Source of the DNA: Avena insularis
Lineage: Eukaryota; Streptophyta; Magnoliopsida; Poales; Poaceae
Reading direction: 5' to 3'
DNA: 64,000 nt
Assembly: GCA_023614405.1 (NCBI GenBank)
Contig: CM042690.1
Span: 524,288,293 to 524,352,292 of the forward strand
Below are positions 21,710 through 32,566 of the stretch, piece after piece (the stretch's first letter is position 1; each line of letters starts with the position of its first letter). Below the pieces are notes generated by a model. It saw only the letters and a program-made list of their open reading frames with translations. It searched no databases and had not been told where the DNA came from. The translations under genes and the position numbers were made by a program.

Positions 21710-23073
21710 TGATGTCTACACACGCTTCTATTCTTGTAGACAATGCTGGGCCTCCAAGTGCAGATCTTTGTAGAACAGCAGCAAGTTTCCCTTAAGTTGG
21801 TCACCCAAGGTTTATCGAACTCAGGGAGGAAGTGGTCAAAGGTATCCATCTCAAGCAACCCTGCAATCAAGATACAAGAAGTCTCTTGTGTCCCCAACAC
21901 ACCCAATACACTTGTTAGGTGTATAGGTGCACAAGTTCAGCAAACAGATAGTGAAATACAAGTAATATGGATGATTATAAGTATAATTGCAATCTGAAAT
22001 AATAGTGGTAGGAAGCAAACATGTAACATAACTGATTGTAAACGGTGTTTCAATGCTTAGAAACAAGGCCTAGGGATCATACTTTCACTAGTGGGCACTC
22101 TCATATAAATATCTTCTCTTCATGATGCTACCCTGAACTACTCTCCTGTTGGACAATGCAAGGCTATAACAACACACCTTAAAGTTCGCATTCCCCATCT
22201 AGATAACCCCTCAATGTCACCTTGAGTGCTAGATGGTTCCAACAAACACCAAAATCTCATAGAGACATCCAACTCAAAATATACTCATGATAAGTATTTA
22301 TGTAACCTTAGCCAAAGTGCCACACGGTGTGCACACTGTCAACTTCACACATGTGGGGATAAGCAGAGATTAATTAAAGCACTTGAGTAGCAGAATAGAT
22401 CTATAGATTACAAAGCTCATGATCTCATAAGATCACGCATAGCGAGAGAGATGAACACATAGCTACCGTAGAGCCCTTATCCTCGAAAGAGAAATACTCC
22501 CTCCCCATCATGGGAGTCAGCAACAATGATGGAGATGGCGGTGGAGTCGATGGAGATGGATCCGGGGGCACTTCCCCATCCCGGCAGGGTGCCGGAATAG
22601 AGACTTCTATCCCCCGAATCTCCTCTTCGGTGGCGGCGGTGATACATAACTTTTCGTGGAATTCTGGTCTTGTCCTTAGGGTTTTCATCCTAGGGGGATT
22701 TTATAGGCGAAGGGGCAAGGTCGGTGGACGCCCGAGGGGCCCACACCACCCCCTGGCGCGACATGGGCTGGCCCATGCCACCAGGTGGTCTGGCCAGCCC
22801 CTGGCCCCTCTCCGTCTCGTCTTCTGGCTCCGTGAGTCTTCTGGTAAAATATTGACTTTGGCTTTTGTGCGGTCCAATTCCGAGAATATTTCTTTTCCAG
22901 CTTTTCTGAAACCAAAAACAGCAGAAAACAGGCAACGGGCACTGCGACATCTTGTTAATAGGTTAGTTCCAGAAAATGCATAAAAGTATCTCAAAATATA
23001 GACAAAACATAAGATAGTTGATATAAAACAAGCATGGAATATCAAAAATTATAGAAACGTTTACGACGTATCA
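21710..23073 (-). repeat. 5' LTR of element C
   Basis: It starts (minus) TGATACGTCGTAAACG and ends TAGACATCA. The TATA-type box is at 22698-22705 (minus). The TSD AGGGG follows at 23074-23078. Confidence 0.9.
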
Positions 23074-23221
23074 AGGGGATAAGGCAAAAGAGAAGGAATC
23101 AAGTGCCATTGAGAGTGGTGATGAACCCTCTCATCATGATTTTGTGGGAAAATATAACCCATCCTATGTTCTTATGAAATCTTATGATGGTCGTATCTAT
23201 GCTAAGTATATAGACACTCAA
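23074..23221 (+). pseudogene. Copia-type gag fragment, right of element C
   Basis: This continues the fragment at 16939-17117. The frame reads DKAKEKESSAIESGDEPSHH and then KYNPSYVLMKSYDGRIYAKY. Removing element C and one TSD leaves the two halves one base out of frame, so the fragment was already broken or the junction decayed. It ends where an Angela-type LTR piece begins. Confidence 0.45.
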
Positions 23222-23344
23222 GGAGATATGTCCTAGAGGCAAATAATAAAGTGTTTTATTTGATGTATGTCTTGTATGTTCACAATACGTTTCATGCCAT
23301 GCTATAACCGTGTTAATACAAAATGTTAATACACATGTGGTATG
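23222..23344 (+). repeat. Angela-type LTR 5' fragment
   Basis: GGAGATATGTCCTAGAGGCA and the following ~100 bp match the start of Angela/WIS LTRs minus the first four bases. The fragment stops at 23344, where element D begins. Confidence 0.6.
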
Positions 23345-24635
23345 TGATGGCTCTGAAATATAGCCATCTACGTCCACATTTAAACTAGATATTATTCATA
23401 TTTTTGATGAAATATCTCTCTAAACCCTACCACTAATGCCTAATGATCAAAGGGGTATGAAATCCTTTCTTTCTATTTTTCTCTGCACAGATAATGACGT
23501 TTAATGATGAGAATCACTACATTAAAGTCAAAGATACGAGATTTCCAACAACCCAAAGAAACCAGGAGTCGTGAAGTGGAGACAAACGCTTTACGATCAA
23601 CTATATGGTGGGAATAAAATTCCGGTCGTATAGCTGCCATCGACACCGCTAGGTCAAACAGAACAACTTTCGTGAAGGGACTCCTATATAAAGAGGTCTC
23701 GGGCAACGAGAAATAGGGACCTTTCCGATCATCAGCCGCCCCTTTCCGATCATCAGCCGCCCCTAGAACTCCATCCACAACACAGAAGAGCCGCCGTAGG
23801 AATAAACTTAGATCTAATCTCCAAACCCTTCTCCATCACCATAGCCATATTCCACCACTTGTAATAGTAGATCTCATCTTCGATTGGCGACATTGTAAGT
23901 CTATTTGCTATCAATCTCATGATTTCCATTACAATGTTTATGATTGTTGATATCATCTCTATGTGTGAGTAATTCTCCTTGGGTTAAGGGCTTCGGCCTA
24001 GCCATGTAGCTTTCGTGCATGTTATTTATCATAGATGGGATCATGTCTTAGTTTGTATGACATGATAATTATTGTATCCTCTCTTGCCTCAATCTAAGGA
24101 CTTGTCAGGTACCAAAGAGGACTAAGCCAGGTATAGGGAGTATGAGTAATGACTAATCTGCAGGTTGGGAACACTAGTGACAGAAGGGGTAGTACGGCTA
24201 TATGTGAGGAATTTACTTGGGATTAATGGTGACGTCATTATGCATATCATTAGTTCTCTTTCTTCTATGGATGAGACTAGTAGGTTATTGCTATAAGCAG
24301 TTGTGGAGGCAATAACAATTATGGATGCACTGTCCACATATAATTTATCTTGCTCTAACAATTACATGCATACTTTATTATTATCTTTTATTCCCATCAG
24401 ATGTTTTGCATAACTACAGGTGAAACCGAATGCCCTAGGCCCTCTCTCTTTGTCATCGACAACAACGAAAGACATCAAACTCTTGGTCCGCTAAAAACAC
24501 AAAAAGGAATTCTAAAACTCCCGAAGGTCCGTTAAAATAACTTCACTACGCTTCTGCTTCCCGAGGATTCGATAAACCTAGGTCTACTAGGGGAAAAGAG
24601 CTATACAACATCCGTAATCCAGATCGAAGGTATCA
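23345..24635 (+). repeat. 5' LTR of element D
   Basis: TGATGGCTCTG...GAAGGTATCA, 1291 bp. It holds a TATA box (TATATAAAG, 23685-23693), a hairpin motif at about 23597-23635 and a short direct repeat (CCGATCATCAGCCGCCCCT twice, about 23725-23763) just downstream of the likely transcription start. Confidence 0.8.
23685..23693 (+). promoter_or_regulatory. TATA box of the element D 5' LTR
   Basis: TATATAAAG in a GGGACTCC/GAGGTCTCG context. The same box is found in the right LTR at 30628-30635. Confidence 0.5.
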
Positions 24636-24645
24636 ACCCTTTTTC

Positions 24646-24662
24646 TGGCGCCATTGCCGGGG
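24646..24662 (+). promoter_or_regulatory. Primer binding site of element D (tRNA-Asp type)
   Basis: TGGCGCCATTGCCGGGG, one mismatch from the common tRNA-Asp site, 10 bp after the LTR end. This position and type fit the Athila lineage. Confidence 0.8.
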
Positions 24663-24834
24663 AAGCAATAACTACCCTAGTGAGGTTAGTAGGAACCTTG
24701 CTAGTTTTAATTCTCGTTTTAATTTTGTTAGTTTGCTTTTAGTCTTTATTTGGATATCAAAAAAAGTTAGTCTTTAAATTCTTGTTTTTATTATCATAAG
24801 TCTTTGTTTAAGAAAACCCAGAAACATAGGAAAT

Positions 24835-25690
24835 ATGGCTGAAAATAAGCTTGGGGAGTTTTCAACTCCCAACAATGATTATTTGTGTACTCCTATTACT
24901 CATCCAGCAATTTCTGCTGATGACTATGAAATTAAGCCCCATTATTAAAGTTTGGTTCAACATAGTCAATTTGGAGGCTCTGCTGTTGAGGACGCAGGTA
25001 TGCACTAGAATACTTTCACTGAAATATGTGATATGATGTGTATAAAAGATGTTGACCGTGATGCGGTCAAATTGTGCTTATTTCCTTTCTCTCTTAGAGG
25101 AAGAGCAAAATAATGGTTGCTATCTTTGCCTAGAAGTACTTCTTTATTTATGACTAAATTCTTCCCACCTTCAAAGTCTATGCAACTAAGATCTAATATT
25201 ACTGGTTTTAGATAGAAGAGTGTGAGCCACTAGCGCTTGCATTGGAGAGGATGAAAGAATGCATGAGAAATTGTCCCAGTCATGAGATGGAAGATTGACT
25301 AATTCTCCATTTATTTTATAATGCTCTTAATCCTGTGTCTAAGTCTATGCTTGATACTGCAGCTGGAGGAACATTTATGGGTAAACATATTACCGAAGCA
25401 AAGCAGCTGCTAGACAATATGCAAGACAACCATGCCCAGTGACATGTGGATAGATCAAACACGAAGAAGGTGAACTCCATCTCACCATAAGAAAATGAAG
25501 AACTCAATGCTAAGCTGGATGAGCTCATATTAGCCGTAAAAGGTAAGGAAAACCAGGTAAGAGCTATCCCAAAACAAATATTGAAGAAGTAGACTTCATA
25601 GCTCGTAATGATTATAACCCTGCTTGGAAGAGAAATTATAATCCTAATTTTTAGAAACACTATTCTAGTCCCGTAGGTAACTCTAATAAT
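24835..25690 (+). pseudogene. Athila-type gag of element D, many stops
   Basis: From ATG 24835 the frame reads MAENKLGEFSTPNNDYLCTP. It carries the retrotransposon gag core (DAVKLCLFPFSLRGRAK, then TKFFPPSKSMQLRSNI) and an Athila-type downstream segment (LDTAAGGTFMGK, EAKQLLDNM). Stops occur at 24946 (TAA) and at several later points. Gag would form the capsid. The order and motifs are clear even though the frame is dead. Confidence 0.65.
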
Positions 25691-25693
25691 AAT

Positions 25694-26674
25694 ATGGGAT
25701 CAAGTAATGGTAGTCTCCAAGAAACACTTAAGTCCTTTATAGACTCACAAAATGAGCAAAACAATATCCTTGTTAAAATAACGGAGAACCATGATACTAT
25801 GCTTGGTAAATTATCTAACCAAGCTATAAGTTTGAGGAATGATTTACAGGCCCTCCAAGAAAGAACGAGGATTGTTGAGGCACAACTATGTAAGATAACC
25901 GAGAGTCAAACTCTCATTCTAGCTAAATTTGCGGGTAAAGCTGAGCCCAATCCTATTGAAGACATCAAGATGATGAGAATCCAAAGGGAGAAGCCTGAAG
26001 AACTTGATTATAGTAATGCTCCTTCACCAAGTTACACCATTGAAGATCTTGTAAAAAGGATCAACATCAAGATTCTGGTAAGTGAAGAAAATGATGAAGC
26101 CATGTATCAACACTTCATCAATCAGGTAGCAATAAAGGTACGTGAGCTTGAAGAAGAATATAAGAAAATTGCTAAAAAATTACCTGTTAAGCTTGATGAT
26201 ATATTTGAGCCTACTATGAAGATTAAAATAGGGACCAATGAGATAGCTGCACTTTGTGATCTAGGTGCAAGTGTTTCAACAATTCCAAAAAGTATTTTTA
26301 ATAAGTTAAATCTTTGCTCTTTTGAAATCACCGAGCTAAAATTACATCTTGTAGATTCTACCTACAAACTAGCTATAGGGATTAAAGAAAACACTTTAGT
26401 ATACATTAAAGGCTATCCTGCTCTTATTGATTTTGTTATTGTTGACATGCCTGAAGATGCTATTGCTCCTATTATATTAGGCTGTCCATTCTTAAGAACT
26501 ATTAAGGCTTTGATTAATCTACATGTAGGGACAGTGAAGCTTCAATTGCCTTCGCGGGATCCTTTTGTTATTCATTTTCCCAGGAAGAAGAAAGCCAAGC
26601 ATGATGAAAAGGAGGCCATCACTTTGAAGGCCAACTATTTTGGAGTGGGTGTTCCACTCATCTGGCCTAAGTGA
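25694..26674 (+). pseudogene. Gag C-terminus and retropepsin of element D
   Basis: This is an uninterrupted 326-codon stretch of the gag-pro frame. It starts with a coiled-coil-like region (about residues 10-75). The aspartic protease lies at about residues 170-290, with the catalytic motif LCDLGASVSTIP, a second strand (LIDFVIVDMPED) and the flap-distal ILGCPFL motif. DLGASVS is typical of Athila proteases. The frame ends VGVPLIWPK and is followed by a TGA, with no RT frame behind it. Confidence 0.7.
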
Positions 26675-26970
26675 GCAACATCAAGGTCAAGCTATTGACC
26701 ATAAAAGAGCACTGCATGGGAGGCAACCCATGGGAAATAAAGGTTTGAGTAAAGTTTTTAAGTTTTAGTTTAAGTTTTATGTTTAATAAAGAGTGCTAGA
26801 AAGCTCTAGTTAAGGAGAAGAAGTTCGGTAGTACTAAAAATCCTGTTTTATAAATGCTGTTGTTGGTCGACAATTTTTACTATTAACTTTCTGTCAAAAA
26901 CAAGGTGTTTCGCTAAGTTTCAGAATAAGAAATAATTCTCGAAGAAACGGAAATTTTTTGATGGCTACAG
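26675..26970. other. Element D spacer, no coding
   Basis: Noncoding A/T-rich spacer between the protease frame and the hairpin array. It contains the phrase GGGAGGCAACCCA, a small inverted repeat often seen after gag in this group. Confidence 0.4.
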
Positions 26971-26975
26971 AGAGT

Positions 26976-27340
26976 TCGACCAACTATGTGGTGGGAATAA
27001 AAATTCCGGCCATATAGTTCCGGCCGTATAGATATTTTTGCCATCGACAATTCTTCTTTCATATGTACTGATGGTTTAACGACCAACTATACGGCGGGAA
27101 TAAAAATTCCGCCTGTATAGTTCCGGTCGTATAGATATCGATGCTTTCGTACAATTTCTTTTCCAGGTATAGAGGGTTTGACGACCAACTATACGGGAGG
27201 AACAAATTGTTCCGGCCGTATAGTTCCAGCCGTATAGCTGCGCTGCCAGGTGGAAACGCTAAAATTTTGACAGCAGGCCAACTATACGACGGGAACACAT
27301 TGTTCTGGCCGTATAATTTACCTGTATAGTTGCGTCCTAC
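26976..27340. repeat. Four-copy array of a GTATAG hairpin motif in element D
   Basis: Four units start near 26979, 27081, 27184 and 27276, about 100 bp apart. Each unit has CCAACTATACGG-GGGAA, a short A/T loop, then TTCC-GGCCGTATAGTT, which is the inverted complement, and usually a third CCGTATAG half-site. Single copies are in both LTRs (about 23597-23635 and 30523-30578). Sequence between units is diverged, so the motif itself is conserved. Confidence 0.75.
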
Positions 27341-27694
27341 CACAAAAACGCCATGAGAGGTACCTCCAACCCCAAAACTTCAATCATTTTTCTCTCTTCT
27401 ACCTCCAAACTCTCTCAAAACCTCAAGAGATCTTCATCTCTACTCAATTTCGTTCGATTTCCTCGCACACAAGTGATCTACGGTATTTTTATCCTCCAAT
27501 TACTTTTTGCAAATTCATCTTCGATCTATTATCATTGTCAATCTAGGGTGAGACCTACTATGAACTATTTCCATGATTCTCTTGCCTAGATTATTACTTT
27601 GAGGGGATTCTTTAGTGTGCTATGATGAGGAATATGTTATGCTTATTGTGGTTGGATCAAAAAGTTTTATTTTTATCTTTCCTTGTTATTTTAG

Positions 27695-28857
27695 ATGATG
27701 AACACAAGGAGCCAAACTCATGCTCATGCCGCCGCTAGCACTTCTCGGGTTGTCGCTCAAGAACGCATGGGGATACGATTCAAGGATGAGCCCCACGTGA
27801 TCGCTTCAATAGGATCAAGAACCGAGAAGTGAAGGCAACAATGTGGGCTTGCCCCATTATATTGAATCAACTCAGTATTTCCAATGACTTCAATTTACAT
27901 TGAAATAGAGTTGGCTTGCAAAACTTTGTATTCAATGATGTGCCTACTTATCGCTAGTTAGCTCTTGAATTTCTAAGTTATTTGCAAAGCATCGTTAAAG
28001 CATGGAATGGAGAGGACATGATTTCTTTCTGACTTATGAACAACAATTACACTTTATCACTAGATGAATGGTGCGCATGTTTTAATTTTCCAAACAATAA
28101 TGATAATGACCTACGCGCATCCTTTACTGGCTTAGACCCTTCCCCGGAATAATATTATAATGGAATGAGCTTCACTTCTAGAGTGAGCAAGGGGAAGAAT
28201 ATTCAACATCCTGCAATTCGCTATTTGTTCTATGTTATTGCTAACACTTTGCAGGCACGGAATGAGTTCACGAGACTCAGTGAGGAGGACATCTTAGTCC
28301 TCACAAAGGCTGGTTTCAGCAGCACCAACTTTTCACTCAACTTGGGTGCAATCCTTGTGCGCTACCTGGAGCACCAATCCTCCCAAAGCCAAGGACCAAT
28401 CACAGGTGGAGGCGTCATCACCGTGCTTGCCATTTCCCTAGGCATCAACCTAGGTGACCTGCAACCTGTGCTAGGTGAGCGACGTGTTCGTTTCTCTACT
28501 TTAAAGTCTTGTGGAATGCTCACTAGGAGATGTGGTGTTTATTACTTACATATTGCTTGAGCTGGGCGTCTCTACCCTGCTCCTATGCCTAATGGTCTTT
28601 TCTCCATCGAGGAAGGACGTTTGCTATATGACTTGCAGGTTGAGCAACACCAACCCGAGGAGGAGATTCTGGATGAGGATGAGGGCCAAGAAGAGGAGCA
28701 GCCACCAACCCGATTTGCTACATACCAAGACTTCCAAGAACATGGAGGAACTATGGAGAGAATGCAAAACCTCTCCTTCAACCTCCGAGAATCAACTAGT
28801 AATTTATCAACTCAATTTTTGAACTGGAGTTCCAACTTTTTCCGGGCACCACAATGA
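27695..28857 (+). pseudogene. Athila-like extra ORF of element D
   Basis: It starts MNTRSQTHAHAAASTSR, shifts frame near 27790, and continues with WACPIILNQLSISNDFN, FVFNDVPTY, NNNYTLSLDEWCACFNFPNN, an intact stretch from 28165 (IRYLFYVIANTLQARNEF), and an acidic Gln/Glu-rich tail with a helical end. The order resembles the plant Athila ORF1/putative plant transposon protein family found in Triticeae elements (recalled, not searched). At least four in-frame stops occur between 27880 and 28150, plus a frameshift near 28500. Its role in the element is unknown. Confidence 0.5.
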
Positions 28858-30272
28858 TTTGAAGGGCTTGCAAAAGCCTAAGCTTGGGGAAGTTTCCTCA
28901 TTTATCTTTATTTGGCATTCATTTTCTTTTATTTATTTCAAGGTTATGTTTTTAATTCGAGTTTATAAGCACTCATGTTGGTTTCCCCAACACTTTATCT
29001 TTAGTTATTTCTGTTTGCTTTCGAGATTTTCTAGCTGAGATTTTCCGCCAATTTTCTATTCCCCTTGTGGCTTTCACATGTTTGCAGGAGAGTGGTCGAC
29101 TTCGAGTTTCCAAGAAATGAATCAAACAGGAAGAGAGAAGTGGAACCAAACATGAGAGGTATGCCTTATGACTCCCCACTTTTGAAGTTTGAGAAACCTA
29201 TGCTAGTTAGTAGTAAATGTTGAGATATTATATTGGTGGAGTGAGTCCTTATATTGTAATATGCATGGGTATTTAGTTGGGTACGTTTTGTTCCAGCTCT
29301 TGTAGTTAACCAAGTCTTGCCTGAAAATTTGCTAAACAATTATAATAAGAAAAAGTCTCACAATTGAAGGCTTGGGTGTTGTAGTATTTAGTCTTGAAGG
29401 CTTATTTCTAGAGACACTCAACACCACAGAAAATAATAATTGACTTGATAGCTCTCTCTAAAAGGATTTGTTCAATTGAATTAATGTTTAGTGGTTTTTG
29501 TGAGCATGCCAAAGTTTGACTTGTGAATCATAAGAATGATATAGCATTATGCATGTCAAACTTCGTGGGATGCCAATAACTCCGCTAGCCTACGAATGAT
29601 CTTCATGGAGGAAACTCCTAGATTTCGGTTATGAGTTGATTAAACATATGTAGCAGCAATGCTATAATGGGTAAGATTCTTGGCACTCCTGGGTAGCTAT
29701 GTTCATGATGGAATCACTCATCTGGCTATTATGAGTAATCATTGTACAAAAGGAACAAAAACCTTAGTGATGCCACGAGTGTCCATCATAGCCCGATAAA
29801 CTAATTAAAATATTTGGCATGCTCTCAATTACTTAAGAACTGAAATTCTTGAAGGACAATGAATAGAAAAGTAGTGCTTGAAGAGTCTTGATTTATTGAT
29901 GTGGGAGAATTCAGATACTCTAGTGTATATGTTTTTCATGACAAATTCTCACACTCTTAATTTTACATGATTATACTTTATTGTTCAAAGGCAAGCCTAT
30001 GAGTTGATTACATGATATGGAATAAAGTTTATTCATTTGAATCATGCATGTTAACAATAATTTTGCTGTGCTATAAAGATGCATAAAACCCGTATGATAT
30101 GCTTGCCATTACTCTATCTATGGTGAAGTTTTTCTGATTTATAAAGTGGAGGAAACATGAGACTACCAATCTTAAGTAAGATCATCATCTTGTTATTTTA
30201 GTTTAAATGCTGACTTCCTTTTTGATTTTGGTTTTATTTCTCGAGGACGATCAAGTTTATTCTTGGGGAGGT
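28858..30272. other. Element D 3' untranslated interior
   Basis: No supported gene. A purine-rich tract (TTCTTGGGGAGGT) at about 30259-30271 is the polypurine tract directly before the right LTR. Confidence 0.5.
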
Positions 30273-31228
30273 TGATGGCTCTGAAATATAGCCATCTACG
30301 TCCACATTTAAACTGGATATTGTTTATATTTTTGATGAAATATCTCTCTAAACCCTGCCACTAATGCCTAATGATTAAAGGGGTATGCAATCCTTTCTTT
30401 CTATTTTTCCCTACGCAGATAATGACGTTTGATGATGAGAATCACTACATTAAAGTCAAAGATACGATATTTCCAACAACCCAGAGAAACCAGGAGTCGT
30501 GAAGTGGAGACAGATGCTTTAATGACCAACTATACAGTGGGCATAAAATTCCGGCCGTATAGTTTTGGTCGCATAGTTTCCATCGACACCGCTAGGTCAA
30601 ACATAAAAACTTTCATGAAGGGACCCCTATATAAAGAGGTCTCGAGCGACGAGAAATAGGGCCCTTTTCGATCATCAGCAGCCCCTTTTTGATTATCAGC
30701 CGCCCCAGAACTCCATCCACAACACCGAAGAGCCGCCAAAGGAATAGACTTAGTTCTAATCTCCAAACCCTTCTCCATCACCATAGCCATATTCCACCAC
30801 TTGTAATAGTAGATCTCATCTTCGATTGGAGATATTGTAAGACTATTTGCTATCAATCTCATGATTTCCATTACAATGTTTATGATTGTTGATCTCATAT
30901 CTATGTGTGAGTAATTCTCCTTGGGCTAAGGGCTTCGGCCTAGCCATGTAGCTTTCGTGCATGTTATTTATCATAGATGGGATCATGTATTAGTTTGTAT
31001 GACATGATCATTATTGTATCCTCTCTTGCCTCAACCTAAGTACTTGTTAGGTACCCAAGACCATGAGGATTGAGCTAGGTATAGGGAGTATGAGTAATGA
31101 CTAATCTACAGGTTAGGAACCCCAGTGACAAAAGGGGTAGTATGGCTATGTGTGAGGGATTTACTTGGGATTAAGGGTGACGTCACTATGCATATCATTA
31201 GTTCTCTTTCTTCTATGGATGAGACTGT
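30273..31228 (+). repeat. Truncated 3' LTR of element D
   Basis: It matches the 5' LTR from its first base to GGATGAGACT (left copy about 24270-24279), then stops. About 335 bp of the LTR end is missing. TATA box at 30628-30635. Confidence 0.75.
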
Positions 31229-31979
31229 ATGTGAGGCAATGCAAAGAAGGATACGTGCATTAATTTGATGCCAAGGATTGGGCGTGTTCCCCTTTAAAGA
31301 AAAATATAATTTAAAGAACTCAACAATGCAGGACACCAGCAAACAATTATTTGTTTATGAACGATATGCAGCAAATTACATCTGCATTGTTCAGTAGAGG
31401 ACCGTTCTGTGAAATAAAGCCAGGGGGCAAGCTTCCCATCCTCATAAGACTCTTCTTGGCAGCATATACTTACCTATTTTCAGTGGACCTTATAACTAAT
31501 TCCATGGCTACATCCATGGTGATCCCATCTTCCTAATGTGGCATATAGATCTACTATTTCAAATAGCAATCACCTAAACAACTATCCGGATGGTTGTGGA
31601 CTCACCGGAGATTGAACTGATGCAATGGAAAGGTGGACGCTGTTGGGTAAAGAAGGTGCGCAACGAGGGAGGTGCACAAATGTGCAAAAAAGGTAGCGAT
31701 ACTCGTATATAGATAGAGATAGCAGTAATACATAAACCAGATCAATTAGTAGTAACCACAAACTCTAGACAGGCTATAAGCAGACTGTCAACTACTCCCA
31801 TATTAATTAACCTAGTGTAATTTAACGTGGCAAAAGTATGAGATGGTAAGTACTAGTAAACAAAAGGGGATTACTTAATTATTAGCGGAATCTACAGCCA
31901 GCCACCAAAAGCATCATGAGAATGCTAAATATCTAGATTGCAGGCCATACTTTGTTAAGAACCTAATGTCCAGCCCTAA
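31229..31979. other. Unassigned interval
   Basis: No recognisable gene or repeat. A/T-rich, with only short open frames. Confidence 0.4.
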
Positions 31980-32545
31980 TTACCCAAATCCAAGAGAATC
32001 TATCCTATTTACGACTGAGTGTAGTGAGTTGGAGACATCCGTTAACTCTGCAGCCATCTCCTCAGCATGCATCTGATGGCGCTCCTGCTCCTCCTCTTCG
32101 AGGTCATCGCAGATCTCGAGTTGTAACCACATCAACATCATCACGCGCTATAGTGAAAGTGAGTGTGGTAGATCTACCCAGTGGACGAACGTGCAGCGCT
32201 CACATTCGTAGTTGCAACCCAAGAACCTGTGGCCGAAGTTCGTTCCCTCGAACATGACGCGACAACGGGACGCCAGGGTGCAGTCACACCAGAGCCAGAG
32301 ATCCGCATCGGTAACCATGCTGTACCACTCTGTGTCTACCATCTGTGCTAGCATCTTAACCTAGGAAATATCATCGATCAAGACGGGCAGAATAGAGAAA
32401 AACCCTAAAAGGAGAGAACCCATAAGCTGAATTCGAGAAAATAAACTGAGACCATGAACTCTGGCGTACTTACCCTAACCCGGCCGCCTTGGGCATCAAG
32501 ATCCTCTGTCATTAGCCGGACCGGCATGACTAAATCCGCCGACAT
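31980..32545 (-). pseudogene. Two-exon GRF-type zinc-finger gene with an in-frame TAG
   Basis: Exon 1 (32545-32474) reads exactly 24 codons from MSADLVMPVRLMTEDLDAQG. It is followed by a canonical GTAAGT donor, a 113-bp intron and a TTCCTAG acceptor. Exon 2 (from 32360) keeps the frame and reads WCDCTLASRCRVMFEGTNFG then HRFLGCNYECERCTFVHWVD, which has the Cys spacing and aromatic pattern of GRF zinc fingers (nucleic-acid binding). TAG at 32148-32150 interrupts it. The same frame then reads an acidic, helical tail (EEEEQERHQMHAEEM) to a TAA at 31980-31982, the usual architecture of small plant GRF proteins. It may end at the TAG (94 residues) or be a pseudogene. Confidence 0.55.
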
Positions 32546-32566
32546 TGCTCAAAAAAAGAGCGTGCC

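Larger units (their letters stand above)
17118..23073 (-). mobile_element. Non-autonomous Gypsy (Athila-type PBS) element C, complete
   Basis: LTRs at 17118-18485 and 21710-23073 are near-identical, with perfect flanking 5-bp TSDs AGGGG (17113-17117 and 23074-23078). A tRNA-Asp-type primer binding site next to the right LTR fixes the minus orientation. The 3.2-kb interior has no gag, protease, RT or integrase similarity, only one A/T-rich ORF. This is the layout of a LARD-like or other non-autonomous derivative that depends on a partner element. The insertion disrupted a Copia gag fragment. Confidence 0.9.
23345..31228 (+). mobile_element. Athila-like Gypsy element D lacking polymerase
   Basis: LTRs start at 23345 and 30273 with the same TGATGGCTCTGAAATATAGC. 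The PBS is at 24646 and a polypurine tract lies just before 30273. The interior encodes gag, a retropepsin and an Athila-like extra ORF, but no RT, RNase H or integrase between 26674 and 30272. The right LTR stops about 335 bp short of the left LTR length, so the 3' end is deleted and no TSD can be paired (left candidate GTATG). All ORFs carry stops. Confidence 0.8.

Noticed and set aside
31227..31231. GTATG at the truncated end of the D right LTR as a TSD
   Set aside because: It equals the left candidate TSD, but the LTR is missing ~335 bp and the right flank does not continue the Angela LTR seen on the left; coincidence is more likely.
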